A stretch of DNA of 23,055 bases from JBOFCS01 sp051646185 (lineage in GTDB: Bacteria; Actinomycetota; Actinomycetes; Mycobacteriales; Mycobacteriaceae): the NCBI GenBank assembly GCA_051646185.1, contig JBOFCS010000022.1, forward strand, positions 1-23,055, written 5' to 3'. The notes beneath the pieces are model-generated. The model had not been told where the DNA came from, did not search any database, and saw nothing but the letters and a program-made list of their open reading frames with translations. Position numbers and translations under genes: made by a program. This document shows positions 15,427-23,055 of this stretch, in pieces; positions within the stretch are counted from its first letter, which is position 1; each line of letters begins with the position of its first letter.

Positions 15427-15858
15427 TTATTCTGCATCATTGACGATTGCCGAGATAACATCAGTGGCTCGCCGCAGCATCTCTAGTTGTTCAGAATCAA
15501 ACTTAGCTAACTGCTCTTTAAGCCATTTTTCGCGTGCACTGGTTTCATTCGCGATGATACGAGCACCAGCATCGGAAAGCGAAACAATAACCTGACGACC
15601 ATCGGTTGGGTGCGGGGTACGGTCTACCAAGCCCATATCTGCTAAAGATGCTATCACTCGGGTCATAGATGGGGGTTGAACTCGTTCCCGAGCCGCCAAA
15701 ACCCCTGGAGTCATCGCACCTTCCCTGGACAAAGTGCTCATAGCAGACAGCTGAGTTAACGAAACCGAAGAATCTGCGTGCCGACCACGCAAATGCCGGG
15801 TTAAACGAACAACAGCCAAGGAAAGGTCGCCAGCAAGTCTGGAGTCAGAAGAAGTCAC
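15427..15858 (-). CDS. MarR-family transcriptional regulator
   Basis: A 143-aa dimeric winged-helix regulator. The conserved core runs VSLTQLSAMSTLSREGAMTPGVLA, then RERVQPPSMTRVIASLADMGLVDR (recognition helix) and PTDGRQVIVSLSDAG (wing with the DxR motif). It appears close to mycobacterial Rv0880 from memory. The start is GTG with no Shine-Dalgarno sequence; TATCCT lies seven bases before it, suggesting a leaderless mRNA. An inverted repeat overlaps this start, consistent with autoregulation. It sits 45 bases after the purine permease gene and may control it, but the signal is unknown. Confidence 0.9.
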   Translation of the reverse strand: MTSSDSRLAGDLSLAVVRLTRHLRGRHADSSVSLTQLSAMSTLSREGAMTPGVLAARERVQPPSMTRVIASLADMGLVDRTPHPTDGRQVIVSLSDAGARIIANETSAREKWLKEQLAKFDSEQLEMLRRATDVISAIVNDAE

Positions 15859-15884
15859 AGGACATAGGATACGACATATCTGTG
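15856..15884 (-). promoter_or_regulatory. candidate leaderless promoter and MarR autoregulatory site
   Basis: TATCCT (15871-15866) lies seven bases before the marR GTG, so transcription could begin at the start codon itself. CACAG (15856-15860) and CTGTG (15880-15884) form outer arms, and GATA-N5-TATC (15868-15880) an inner one. Together they make an imperfect 29-bp inverted repeat covering -10 and start. A clear -35 was not found. Confidence 0.4.
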
Positions 15885-15903
15885 CGGAACTGTTACCAAA
15901 ACG

Positions 15904-17358
15904 TCAGGAAAATGTTATCAAAATGGGACCAACAGCAAAATAAGCAGCAAAGAGCACGGCAATCAGCCATAACAGCGGATGGACTTGCCGACCTTTACCG
16001 CCACCTACTGCTAAAACGACCCAGGTAATAAATCCAGCACCGATACCATTTGCGATTGAGTAGGTAAACGGCATCACAATAATGGTGACAAAAGCCGGGA
16101 GCGCGATGTCAAAACAGCCAAAATTAATATCCTTAACCTGCCCCATCATCATTGCTCCCACCACCACTAAAGCTGGAGCTGCAGCTTCAACTGGAACTAC
16201 CGAATAGAGCGGTGTGAAAAACATTGCAGCCAAAAATAAAAGCCCAGTCACAATATTGGCTAAACCGGTACGTGCGCCCTCAACAATCCCCGAAGCCGAC
16301 TCAACAAAAACGGTGTTGGATGACGCTGATGCCGCTCCTCCTAATACAGCTCCGGCTCCTTCTACCACCAGCGCTCTGCCTACTTGAGGCAGCCGACCAT
16401 CTGAAGTAACTAGCCCTGCTTCCTTGCCCAGCCCCGTCATTGTTCCCATCGCATCAAAAAAATTTGCAAGCACAAGGGCGAAAATCAAGAAGGAAGCGGT
16501 AATACCACCCACCCTTGCAAAAGCGCCAAACAAATCAACCTGACCTATTAGTGATAAATCTGGAAGACCACCAAGAGAATTCGGCAGCGCCGGAACACCG
16601 AGATTCCACCCCTTGGGGTTCACACCGTGGGAAGCTCCCACTCCCCCAATTGCTTCAACCGCTGATGCCAAAACAGTAGTTACAACAATTCCTATTAATA
16701 GGCCACCCCGGACTTTACGGACGACCAGCACCCCCATCACTAATAAGCCACAAACAAAAATACATGTTGGCCAAGACGCTATTGATCCTTCAATGCCTAG
16801 CCCTACCGGTACCGTAGTATTAGCCGAATCAGGCAAGCGTCGTACAAATCCTGCATCTACTAATCCAATAAAGGCAATAAAAAGTCCAATACCAGCAACT
16901 ATCGCTGATTTAAGCTCCGCTGGAATGGCATGAAAAACAGCTGCACGTAAACCTGTAGCAGCCAAAGTTACGATAATAACTCCGTCGATAACTACTAAGC
17001 CCATTGCTTCTGGCCATGTCATTTGAGGGGCAATAGTCACGGCTAAGAGCGAGTTAATGCCCAGTCCAGAAGCAATCGCAAAAGGATAATTTGCGATCAA
17101 CCCAAAAACTATGCTCATTACCCCAGCAACCAAGGCTGTTACCGCTGCAACTTGGTTAACCGGTAAAATATGCCCAAGCAAATCAGTTTTTGCAGCTGTA
17201 TCTGTCGCGGAAAAACTGCCTAAAATAAGGGGGTTGAGGATAATGATGTAGGCCATGGTGGCAAAGGTGACCAACCCGCCTCGGATCTCAGTACTCAATG
17301 ATGATCCTCGTTCGGTGATGCTAAAGAACTTATCTATCACTGCCACGGGTCTTGCCAT
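15904..17358 (-). CDS. NCS2-type purine (guanine/hypoxanthine/adenine) permease, AzgA/PbuG-like
   Basis: A 484-aa polytopic membrane protein for proton-coupled purine base uptake. Signatures of the AzgA/PbuG branch are FATMAYIIILNPLILG in the first helix, then GLGINSLLAVTIAP, PAELKSAIVAGIGLFIAFIG and ANFFDAMGTMTGLGKEAG. TVFVESASGIVEGARTGLAN is the conserved substrate-site region. The ATG at 17358 has AAGGAAGG eight bases upstream. A longer reading from 17418 adds 20 residues without support. A MarR gene follows immediately. Which purine is preferred cannot be decided. Confidence 0.92.
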   Translation of the reverse strand: MARPVAVIDKFFSITERGSSLSTEIRGGLVTFATMAYIIILNPLILGSFSATDTAAKTDLLGHILPVNQVAAVTALVAGVMSIVFGLIANYPFAIASGLGINSLLAVTIAPQMTWPEAMGLVVIDGVIIVTLAATGLRAAVFHAIPAELKSAIVAGIGLFIAFIGLVDAGFVRRLPDSANTTVPVGLGIEGSIASWPTCIFVCGLLVMGVLVVRKVRGGLLIGIVVTTVLASAVEAIGGVGASHGVNPKGWNLGVPALPNSLGGLPDLSLIGQVDLFGAFARVGGITASFLIFALVLANFFDAMGTMTGLGKEAGLVTSDGRLPQVGRALVVEGAGAVLGGAASASSNTVFVESASGIVEGARTGLANIVTGLLFLAAMFFTPLYSVVPVEAAAPALVVVGAMMMGQVKDINFGCFDIALPAFVTIIVMPFTYSIANGIGAGFITWVVLAVGGGKGRQVHPLLWLIAVLFAAYFAVGPILITFS

Positions 17359-17419
17359 CGCCACTGCCTTCCTTAAATCCGATGACTTGACAGTAATCTC
17401 GGTTGAGGGCAGTCGCATC

Positions 17420-17448
17420 TTGAGCTAAATAAGTACAAGGGTTACGGT
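17420..17448 (+). promoter_or_regulatory. predicted promoter of the DUF2530 gene, possibly leaderless
   Basis: TTGAGC (17420-17425), 17 bases and TACGGT (17443-17448) lie on the plus strand. The -10 ends five bases before the GTG at 17454, so transcription could start at or next to the start codon. No good Shine-Dalgarno sequence is present, which agrees with leaderless initiation. Confidence 0.35.
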
Positions 17449-17453
17449 AAGAC

Positions 17454-17690
17454 GTGACTATTCCACAGTTACCTGCAGCTCTTACTGACCCGCGTCCAGT
17501 TATCGCAATAGGCACCACGGTATGGGGTATCGCCACTACTGTAGTCCTGTTGTCCTGGCCACGCTGGGAAAACGTCTTACCAACCTGCTACAACGGTCTC
17601 GCTCTGGGGATCGTGGGGTCAGGGATTTTTTTGCTTCAACGCCGAAGTGCACGCCTCGGCGTTAAAGGCGCCCAAACCGGATTAGTCTAA
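17454..17690 (+). CDS. DUF2530 small membrane protein
   Basis: A 78-aa protein with two hydrophobic segments (about 17-35 and 47-62) separated by SWPRWENVLPTC, then a basic tail (QRRSARLGVKG). The pattern, including DPRPVIAIGTTVW at the N-terminus, matches DUF2530 (Rv0879c, from memory). The function is unknown. The start is GTG, probably leaderless. Its end overlaps the convergent PAP2 gene by four bases, so there is no room for a terminator between them. Confidence 0.75.
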   Translation: MTIPQLPAALTDPRPVIAIGTTVWGIATTVVLLSWPRWENVLPTCYNGLALGIVGSGIFLLQRRSARLGVKGAQTGLV

Positions 17691-18271
17691 TCAACAAGTA
17701 TCCTTCGTATCCGAAGTGATAAGAGTTTATGACTGCCCCACGTCCATAACCCCGCCCATAAGCACCCCAAAACCCAGCCTAAGACCACATCACTAAACCA
17801 GTGGGCACCAAGATATATGCGAGAAAATCCAATGCATAACGACAGTGTGGCGCAAGAAAAAATAATTATTCGCCGACTATTGCGCGACTCGGTAAATGAA
17901 AAAGCTATCCGCGCTAGTACAGTTGCCAGTACTGCTGACATCATCGCATGCCCGGACGGTAGCGAGTACGTTGACTCCATCACCAGACGAAGATCTACCG
18001 GCGGCCTTTCCCGAGCAAAAATTAACTTCAAGATATTCATAAGACACCAACCCAAAAGCATGGCACCGGCGAGATTAGCTGCTTGCTGATACTTTTTTAC
18101 AATTGTTAAGAGCATGGTCAACAGCACCGTGATACCAAGCATTACCGGAGTATCACCGACAATCGTAACAATTTTAAATATTATTGTGAGATCGGAGTTA
18201 CGATGCGAAACAACCCAATCGAGCACCAACTGATCAACGAACACGTGGGCGTTCCCAACGTGGGGTGACAT
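17687..18271 (-). CDS. PAP2-superfamily membrane phosphatase
   Basis: A 194-aa membrane protein with about five to six helices and all three PAP2 motifs: K82-x6-R89P, PSGH (105-108) and SR-x5-H-x3-D (150-161), which supply the catalytic histidines. Such enzymes dephosphorylate lipid phosphates such as phosphatidic acid, undecaprenyl pyrophosphate or, in mycolate bacteria, polyprenyl-sugar phosphates. The substrate is open. The ATG at 18271 overlaps the 3' end of the sacsin-like ATPase gene by 38 bases. A GTG at 18244 is an alternative that would still overlap by 11. The overlap implies expression from the same transcript. Confidence 0.9.
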   Translation of the reverse strand: MSPHVGNAHVFVDQLVLDWVVSHRNSDLTIIFKIVTIVGDTPVMLGITVLLTMLLTIVKKYQQAANLAGAMLLGWCLMNILKLIFARERPPVDLRLVMESTYSLPSGHAMMSAVLATVLARIAFSFTESRNSRRIIIFSCATLSLCIGFSRIYLGAHWFSDVVLGWVLGCLWAGLWTWGSHKLLSLRIRRILVD

Positions 18272-20996
18272 AGACTCTACCCAAAGAGTCCACCCACCAG
18301 GGCACTATAAATTCTGTTCCATCCCCAGTCTTAATAATGATTTCCTCATGCACTTCAACATCTCCTTCAGCTACATCAATTCCCAACTGCACAGCTGCTA
18401 AAACAGCGCCGGGCTCTTTCCGCCAAGAGCTACTATAACCTTGTGAAATAACTTGCCCATCAACAACTTCTGAGGCAAGACTCACATCAAGCACATCAGC
18501 AAGGGTGGTGGAATTTTCTATATCCGCCACTATCAGCTGAGTAAGCGGAATCACTGCCGCTAACCAAGGCTTATCCAGAACACAACAATCAGCTGGCGGA
18601 CAAACATTCCCAGCAATAGCACGGACCATCGCTGGTGGCTCCAAGGAATTGAGATCACATTGCCCCTCAAGTACCGCCGAGGTAATCAATGAATATATCC
18701 AAGCGGTACCCGCTGGTGTTGGCTGACGACTTGGGTCGGCAAGTCGATCAAGCAATAACTGCGCCATATCTTGATCAATATATTCATCTGCCAACGAGGC
18801 AATAAACAGATCAGCATTCGGGTGTTCAAAAACATCAAGCAGCTCGTTAAAACGATTATCATCGGGCGCACAAAGCATCCCTAGTTTCTGTCCAGAAACA
18901 ACAGCATGATTTCTCAACCACCAAGCTGTATAACCTTTTTTCTCAAAAAGCAACGGACGAGTATTTTCATCCTCGGCCAGCAAGGATAGCGCTTGGTTCC
19001 AATTGTCTGGTCCAATAAGGTCAAGATCTTGAACAGCCGCAAACGACTCCGGCTCACTATCTAGACTATTCCACCACCGGGATTCATCATGTAGCTGATG
19101 ATCAGGCCCGGTAGGAAGATCCTCTCGCACCACCAAAAATGTCCACACTGCACCAACTCTACGGAGTAGAGCAATACCAAATTGGGCAACAATGCGTTCA
19201 TCAATGAGGCCAAATGGTGAATTATTGATAAGAATTTTAGCTATTGGCGCGCCAGGAATGAGCAGTTCATCTAGCCGACTCCAAGCATCATCAGAATCCT
19301 TCACAAGAAGACTACCCAACCAATTTGGTGGATCATAGTCTTCACCACAGTGATCAACAAGCGTAAGCACTGCGGTCGAAAAACCTGCTATCACAGCATC
19401 GGATTCCTCATGTAGATGCTCTAGTTTACTCCGAAATTCAGTTTCATAAAAAATATCTGAGATAGCAATCACCCGAGAACCTAATCGAGATAACAATGGG
19501 TGTTGCACATCAGGATGAACTATCCGCATTCCCTCGAGCACTGAGTCAAGTTCACCAGAAAATTTTTCAAGCCCAGAACACACTACTGTTGATTTAGGGC
19601 CAAAAATCATTCGACCATCCACTAGTGGTACAGGTATACCCGCAAGTTCTTCCATATCAAGTGAAGTAGCTGCCATCTCAGAGAGCCCTTCATACACTTT
19701 TAGCCACCACTGGGGTTCACGATCTATACCTGAAAGTGCTTCAATAAGCTTTGCAAATCCGATTATTTCTACACCCAGAGATGCAAGCACTTGGGCAGCT
19801 GCCGTATGAGAATACTCTGGGCATGCCAGATCAGGGAGAACCTCAGCAAGAACCTCAGCAAGCAACGCAGACAACCCTGGAAAAAGAACCGCATCATCAG
19901 GTTTAAGTAAACTCTTATCAGGTCTACAACCTGGTATCCAGGCGGTAACGGATAACTGCTCTTTTATCGCAAAACGAAGTTGTTCATCTACTGCGCTTCT
20001 CGGAAACCCCGGAACAGGAAGGGCCGCTAATCTTTGCGAATCATCCAGCGCAACAATACAGGAAGCATAATCTTTGGCTATTGGCACAAAAGAAACCCCC
20101 GGAAGTACCCGGCGACGATCTGGCTGCATATCTACATCTGTCACGATAAGAAGTGGTAGCGATAACTCTTCATCAGACCTTGTTGGAGATCTCAATACGT
20201 CATTGCCGTTGGGCACCAACGTATTCAACTGAATTTTGGCAAAAATATTTGATCCACTTCCGGCAAATGACCACCATTTTTGTTGACCAATAACAACTTC
20301 GGTAAAATACGAGTTGATAGACTTTTCTCTGCGGGTTACCGCTTCACCACAAATTGTCATACTGCGCAAAATCGGCAACTCAAGCAGAATATCAAGAGCT
20401 TCCATTTTCATTGAACTAAGCAGATCATCAACGTCAATGTCACTGTTCAACTGTAAAACTATTGTCGTATCGGCTCCGCTTAACGGAGCTTTAGTTGATG
20501 GCCAGGCTAATCGAAGCACTGGGGCTCTAACCTGTAAATTAATTTGATTGTCTTGCAATGCTTTTTGGGTTTTCTCTGCGGAAAAGCTAACAGAACCGCT
20601 GATTGACAGGATATCAATTTCAGAGCTAACAGCAAGAACTGAAGTAAATCCCACCCCAAACTTGCCTACTGCACCTGATTTATTTGATGAACGTAACGCA
20701 CAGAGCGCTTGAACTCCTTCCTTATCCAGCGGTGCACCAACGTTACTGACTAACAGCTTGGTACCGGAATCGCCGTACTCCACATCAATCCATAGGGAAC
20801 CTGAGCACCCAGCTTTCGCCGCAGCATCCGCAGCGTTTTGAGCAAGTTCAGTGAGCAATCTATCCCGATAGCCACCGTGCAGGAAATCTTGCTCGATAGC
20901 ACTGTCTTCACGAAATCTTGTTGGTGAATTTTTCCAAGAATCTAGGTTTGCAATCCGAAGTTCTCTTGTACCAAATGGATCCGCTGGATCACTCAT
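18234..20996 (-). CDS. large sacsin/Hsp90-like (GHKL) ATPase-domain protein
   Basis: A protein of about 920 aa. The N-terminal ~200 residues form a GHKL ATP-binding domain like that of sacsin and Hsp90. RDRLLTELAQNAADAAAKAG holds the N-box (Glu51, Asn55, Asp58), and GAVGKFGVGFTSVL (109-122) is the ATP-lid glycine motif. The middle box usually DxGxG reads SNVGAP (85-90), so the adenine-binding Asp is replaced by Asn. The remaining ~700 residues are rich in Leu/Asp/Glu and show no family I know, no membrane helix and no signal peptide. It is likely a cytoplasmic ATP-dependent chaperone-like protein of unknown client. The start is taken as the ATG at 20996, next to a GTG at 20999, and it follows the DUF3027 stop within six bases. 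Confidence 0.8.
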   Translation of the reverse strand: MSDPADPFGTRELRIANLDSWKNSPTRFREDSAIEQDFLHGGYRDRLLTELAQNAADAAAKAGCSGSLWIDVEYGDSGTKLLVSNVGAPLDKEGVQALCALRSSNKSGAVGKFGVGFTSVLAVSSEIDILSISGSVSFSAEKTQKALQDNQINLQVRAPVLRLAWPSTKAPLSGADTTIVLQLNSDIDVDDLLSSMKMEALDILLELPILRSMTICGEAVTRREKSINSYFTEVVIGQQKWWSFAGSGSNIFAKIQLNTLVPNGNDVLRSPTRSDEELSLPLLIVTDVDMQPDRRRVLPGVSFVPIAKDYASCIVALDDSQRLAALPVPGFPRSAVDEQLRFAIKEQLSVTAWIPGCRPDKSLLKPDDAVLFPGLSALLAEVLAEVLPDLACPEYSHTAAAQVLASLGVEIIGFAKLIEALSGIDREPQWWLKVYEGLSEMAATSLDMEELAGIPVPLVDGRMIFGPKSTVVCSGLEKFSGELDSVLEGMRIVHPDVQHPLLSRLGSRVIAISDIFYETEFRSKLEHLHEESDAVIAGFSTAVLTLVDHCGEDYDPPNWLGSLLVKDSDDAWSRLDELLIPGAPIAKILINNSPFGLIDERIVAQFGIALLRRVGAVWTFLVVREDLPTGPDHQLHDESRWWNSLDSEPESFAAVQDLDLIGPDNWNQALSLLAEDENTRPLLFEKKGYTAWWLRNHAVVSGQKLGMLCAPDDNRFNELLDVFEHPNADLFIASLADEYIDQDMAQLLLDRLADPSRQPTPAGTAWIYSLITSAVLEGQCDLNSLEPPAMVRAIAGNVCPPADCCVLDKPWLAAVIPLTQLIVADIENSTTLADVLDVSLASEVVDGQVISQGYSSSWRKEPGAVLAAVQLGIDVAEGDVEVHEEIIIKTGDGTEFIVPWWVDSLGRVYVTPRWERPRVR

Positions 20997-21002
20997 CACT
21001 TG

Positions 21003-21899
21003 CTAAGAATTCAGGTTCGGCGTAGCTACCATCTCAACACCCGATTCTGCCAATACAACCTCTTCAACTGCACCGTCGTCATATGGATCAAAAATCGGCG
21101 ATCCGGCACCAGTTGGGAGTACCGTATCCGAGTGCGCACCACAACCATAGCTAGCATGAACAACATGCCCATCTGCAGATAACTCATTTCCGCAGACACC
21201 AAAGGCCACCCGGAGTGAACCTGCAAGAGGCAAATAAAATCCACAGGAAGCACAATGAGCAGCAGCCAACCGAGCCATTTCTGAGCGAGGACCAAAGTCA
21301 CCATCTCGCCAGCGCTGAGCAGCATCAAGTCGGCCCTGATAACTCATTACCTGACTACGTCCAAGGCCAATGTCAGCAGCCGTCTCATCAACATCATCGT
21401 CACCGGCAGAAACATATCCCGGGGCTAAACGAGAATCCTCCGGTAACGGAGATAGCAAATCACCTGGAGCTAGATCTCCTGGTTGAACTCGTAATTCCCA
21501 CGGTATCCACGCAGGAGCTAGCAGTGCATCCGGACCAGGAATCAGCGCTACCTCACTGATAGTTATCCGCGCAGAATCTGGGATTTCAACTGCTACTACG
21601 ACCCACTGCCAACCTCGGTAACCTGGCATATCTGCCGCAAACCAATGAGTGGCGGATACCTCATCCTCATAACTCACCCCCACATGCTCCCCCACTGAAC
21701 CCTCAGCAGACTCCATTACCGCCGCCCTAGCCAGCCCTTGCGCTTCGCGTAACAGCAGTGAGATGGCCTCCTGGCCATCGTTAAACATCACCTCTGGCGT
21801 ACTACCAGCTCTCTGGGTCAGGCCACTAAGGTCGCTAACTGAAGTACTCACGCTCAACATTTTGCCGTATCGACACAGATTCCTATGGGTGGGGTTCAC
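21003..21899 (-). CDS. DUF3027-family protein with a Cys4 zinc-ribbon-like segment
   Basis: A protein of about 298 aa, matching DUF3027 (Rv0877, from memory). The conserved core is VGEHVGVSYEDEVSATHWF, then MPGYRGWQWVVVAVEIP and LLAPAWIPWELRVQPGDLAPGD. The C-terminal part has HCASCGFYLPL, FGVCGNELS and YGCGAHSDT, with Cys at about 216, 219, 236 and 253, a likely zinc site. The function is unknown. The GTG at 21899 is favoured by AAGGAA about eight bases upstream; the ATG at 21860 is an alternative, and a TTG at 21920 is unlikely. The ATPase gene follows within six bases, indicating an operon. Confidence 0.82.
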   Translation of the reverse strand: MNPTHRNLCRYGKMLSVSTSVSDLSGLTQRAGSTPEVMFNDGQEAISLLLREAQGLARAAVMESAEGSVGEHVGVSYEDEVSATHWFAADMPGYRGWQWVVVAVEIPDSARITISEVALIPGPDALLAPAWIPWELRVQPGDLAPGDLLSPLPEDSRLAPGYVSAGDDDVDETAADIGLGRSQVMSYQGRLDAAQRWRDGDFGPRSEMARLAAAHCASCGFYLPLAGSLRVAFGVCGNELSADGHVVHASYGCGAHSDTVLPTGAGSPIFDPYDDGAVEEVVLAESGVEMVATPNLNS

Positions 21900-22056
21900 T
21901 AGGCGGTTTCCTTGAGTCAAAAAGAGCTTACTTTCCGCTCATTTCTCATAGTTTTGTTCGTCCCTTAACCCATATTTTATTATCGAAATTGATCTTTACC
22001 AGTAAAAACATGATGCCGATGTTCACGCGAGTCAAAGATGGGGAACAATTAACAGT

Positions 22057-23055
22057 GTGACCGGACCGCACAGACCACAAGACCCACAAGGTCAGTGGGA
22101 TCATCAGGGTAACGGCCCTGCTGAGCGGCATCCGGGATATGCCAACTACCCAGTAGCGGGAACGCAACCTGAACGACCACGAGCCGTTCCTCAGCCAATT
22201 CCAGCGCAAATCCCTCACCCCAGAATCGACCGACAACCCATCCATAGCAATAACCCACATTTACCTCCGCTACGCGGGTCAGAGCAACCTAGAAACTCAA
22301 CGACTGACGGTCTTGCACAACCAGCCCAAGCCGACATCCCTCGAAAAATCACCGTGACCCGAGTTGCCGCAATGCGCAGCAGAGAACTGACCAGCAAAGG
22401 CATTGCCACTTTTCAGCGAGCAGCCAAAGCAGATGGTGCGGAAAAGTCTGGGCTCACCGCATTGACCTACGCTGTCATGGCAAACTTTGCTACTGATGCT
22501 GCCATGGCAGTAGCCCTAGCCAACACCCTATTTTTTGCAGCAGCCAAGGGTGAAAGCCAGTCAAAAGTTGCGCTATATCTGCTCATCACCATTGCCCCTT
22601 TCGCTGTTATCGCACCCCTCATCGGACCAGCCTTAGATCGGCTTCAACAAGGACGTCGACTAGCCCTAGCCGGTTCATTTATCATTCGTACCGTCTTAGC
22701 GATCATCCTTATCGCTAATTTTGATTCAGCAACTGGCAACTTTCCAGGGTGGGTGCTATACCCTTGTGCGCTAGCAATGATGGTGTTATCCAAATCATTT
22801 GGGGTTCTCAAAGCAGCTGTCACCCCTCGGGTACTGCCCCCCGAAATCGACTTGGTTCGAGTGAATTCTCGCCTCACCGTTTTTGGTTTGGTCGGTGGGA
22901 CCATCGGAGCTGGAGCAATAGCCGGTGCAGCTGAACTCGGATTGGGGAGGCTCTTTGGCATTCCCGGTGCGCTCTGGCTTATCGTCATTATTACCGGTCT
23001 TGGGGCTTACTTAAGTATGCAAATCCCTGCTTGGGTGGAAGTAACCGAGGGTGAG
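22057..23055 (+). CDS. MFS transporter with proline-rich N-terminal tail (3' end outside window)
   Basis: The frame runs from a GTG at 22057 off the window end. The first ~95 residues are Pro/Gln/Arg-rich and low in hydrophobics (RPQDPQGQWDHQGNG, RPRAVPQPIPAQIPHP), so probably a disordered cytoplasmic tail. Then come membrane segments with features of the Rv0876c-like MFS family: YAVMANFATDAAMAVALANTLFF, APLIGPALDRLQQGRRLAL (motif A-like) and VLKAAVTPRVLPPEIDLVRVNSRL. The substrate is unknown. It is divergent from DUF3027, as Rv0876c is from Rv0877. GGGGA lies about 12 bases before the GTG, a somewhat long spacing. Confidence 0.8.
   Translation, partial: MTGPHRPQDPQGQWDHQGNGPAERHPGYANYPVAGTQPERPRAVPQPIPAQIPHPRIDRQPIHSNNPHLPPLRGSEQPRNSTTDGLAQPAQADIPRKITVTRVAAMRSRELTSKGIATFQRAAKADGAEKSGLTALTYAVMANFATDAAMAVALANTLFFAAAKGESQSKVALYLLITIAPFAVIAPLIGPALDRLQQGRRLALAGSFIIRTVLAIILIANFDSATGNFPGWVLYPCALAMMVLSKSFGVLKAAVTPRVLPPEIDLVRVNSRLTVFGLVGGTIGAGAIAGAAELGLGRLFGIPGALWLIVIITGLGAYLSMQIPAWVEVTEGE

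Noticed and set aside
14892..15443. 183-codon plus-strand frame
   Set aside because: Antisense to the SpoU methyltransferase, whose three motifs are intact; the translation has no coherent domain.
1..23055. CRISPR arrays, tRNA or rRNA genes
   Set aside because: No regularly spaced direct repeats, cloverleaf-like GTTCGA arms in proper context or rRNA-like conserved stretches were noticed on either strand by eye.

Overview
The window looks like a chromosomal segment of a Corynebacterium or a close relative within the Mycobacteriales. The evidence is the gene content and order: serC, sepH, a DUF6928 gene, a DUF2537 gene, a SpoU/TrmH methyltransferase, a MarR regulator, a purine permease, a DUF2530 gene, a DUF3027 gene and an MFS gene lie together. 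This resembles the Rv0876c-Rv0889c block of M. tuberculosis as I recall it (from memory, not searched). The mixed GC use and the mycolate-actinobacterial style SerC and GltA point to Corynebacterium rather than Mycobacterium.

Left edge (1-1.7 kb): the tail of an IS30-type transposase abuts a 5'-truncated membrane-anchored ORF. This is followed by a secreted SGNH lipase on the minus strand with a good promoter. Metal island (1.7-3.75 kb): cbtB-cbtA, a predicted cobalt transporter, is preceded by a clear cobalamin riboswitch and its own promoter. Pointing the other way is a DUF305 lipoprotein gene behind a CsoR-like GC-rich pseudo-palindrome. Its signal peptide carries a one-base frameshift in a T4 run.

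Central metabolism (3.76-12.3 kb): FKBP prolyl isomerase, gltA, a PfkB sugar kinase and a TetR regulator run on the minus strand. The TetR gene is divergent from a 14-TM-type drug exporter. Then come pdxH on the minus strand, and citA (second citrate synthase) and serC on the plus strand. PdxH makes PLP and SerC uses it. Two citrate synthases sit about 4.5 kb apart, and the second has Glu where GltA has its catalytic Asp.

Conserved actinobacterial block (12.4-23 kb): SepH (FtsZ regulator) and a DUF6928 gene on plus. On minus lie a tightly packed MarR, SpoU methyltransferase, DUF2537 run and a purine permease. A DUF2530 gene is on plus. A minus-strand run of DUF3027, a 921-aa sacsin/Hsp90-like ATPase and a PAP2 phosphatase follows. 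The window ends inside an MFS gene with a long proline-rich N-terminal tail. Genes are packed closely, with several overlaps. No rRNA, tRNA or CRISPR array was seen. The least understood part is the DUF3027/sacsin-like ATPase/PAP2 run. The most informative regulatory part is the riboswitch/CsoR-like metal region.
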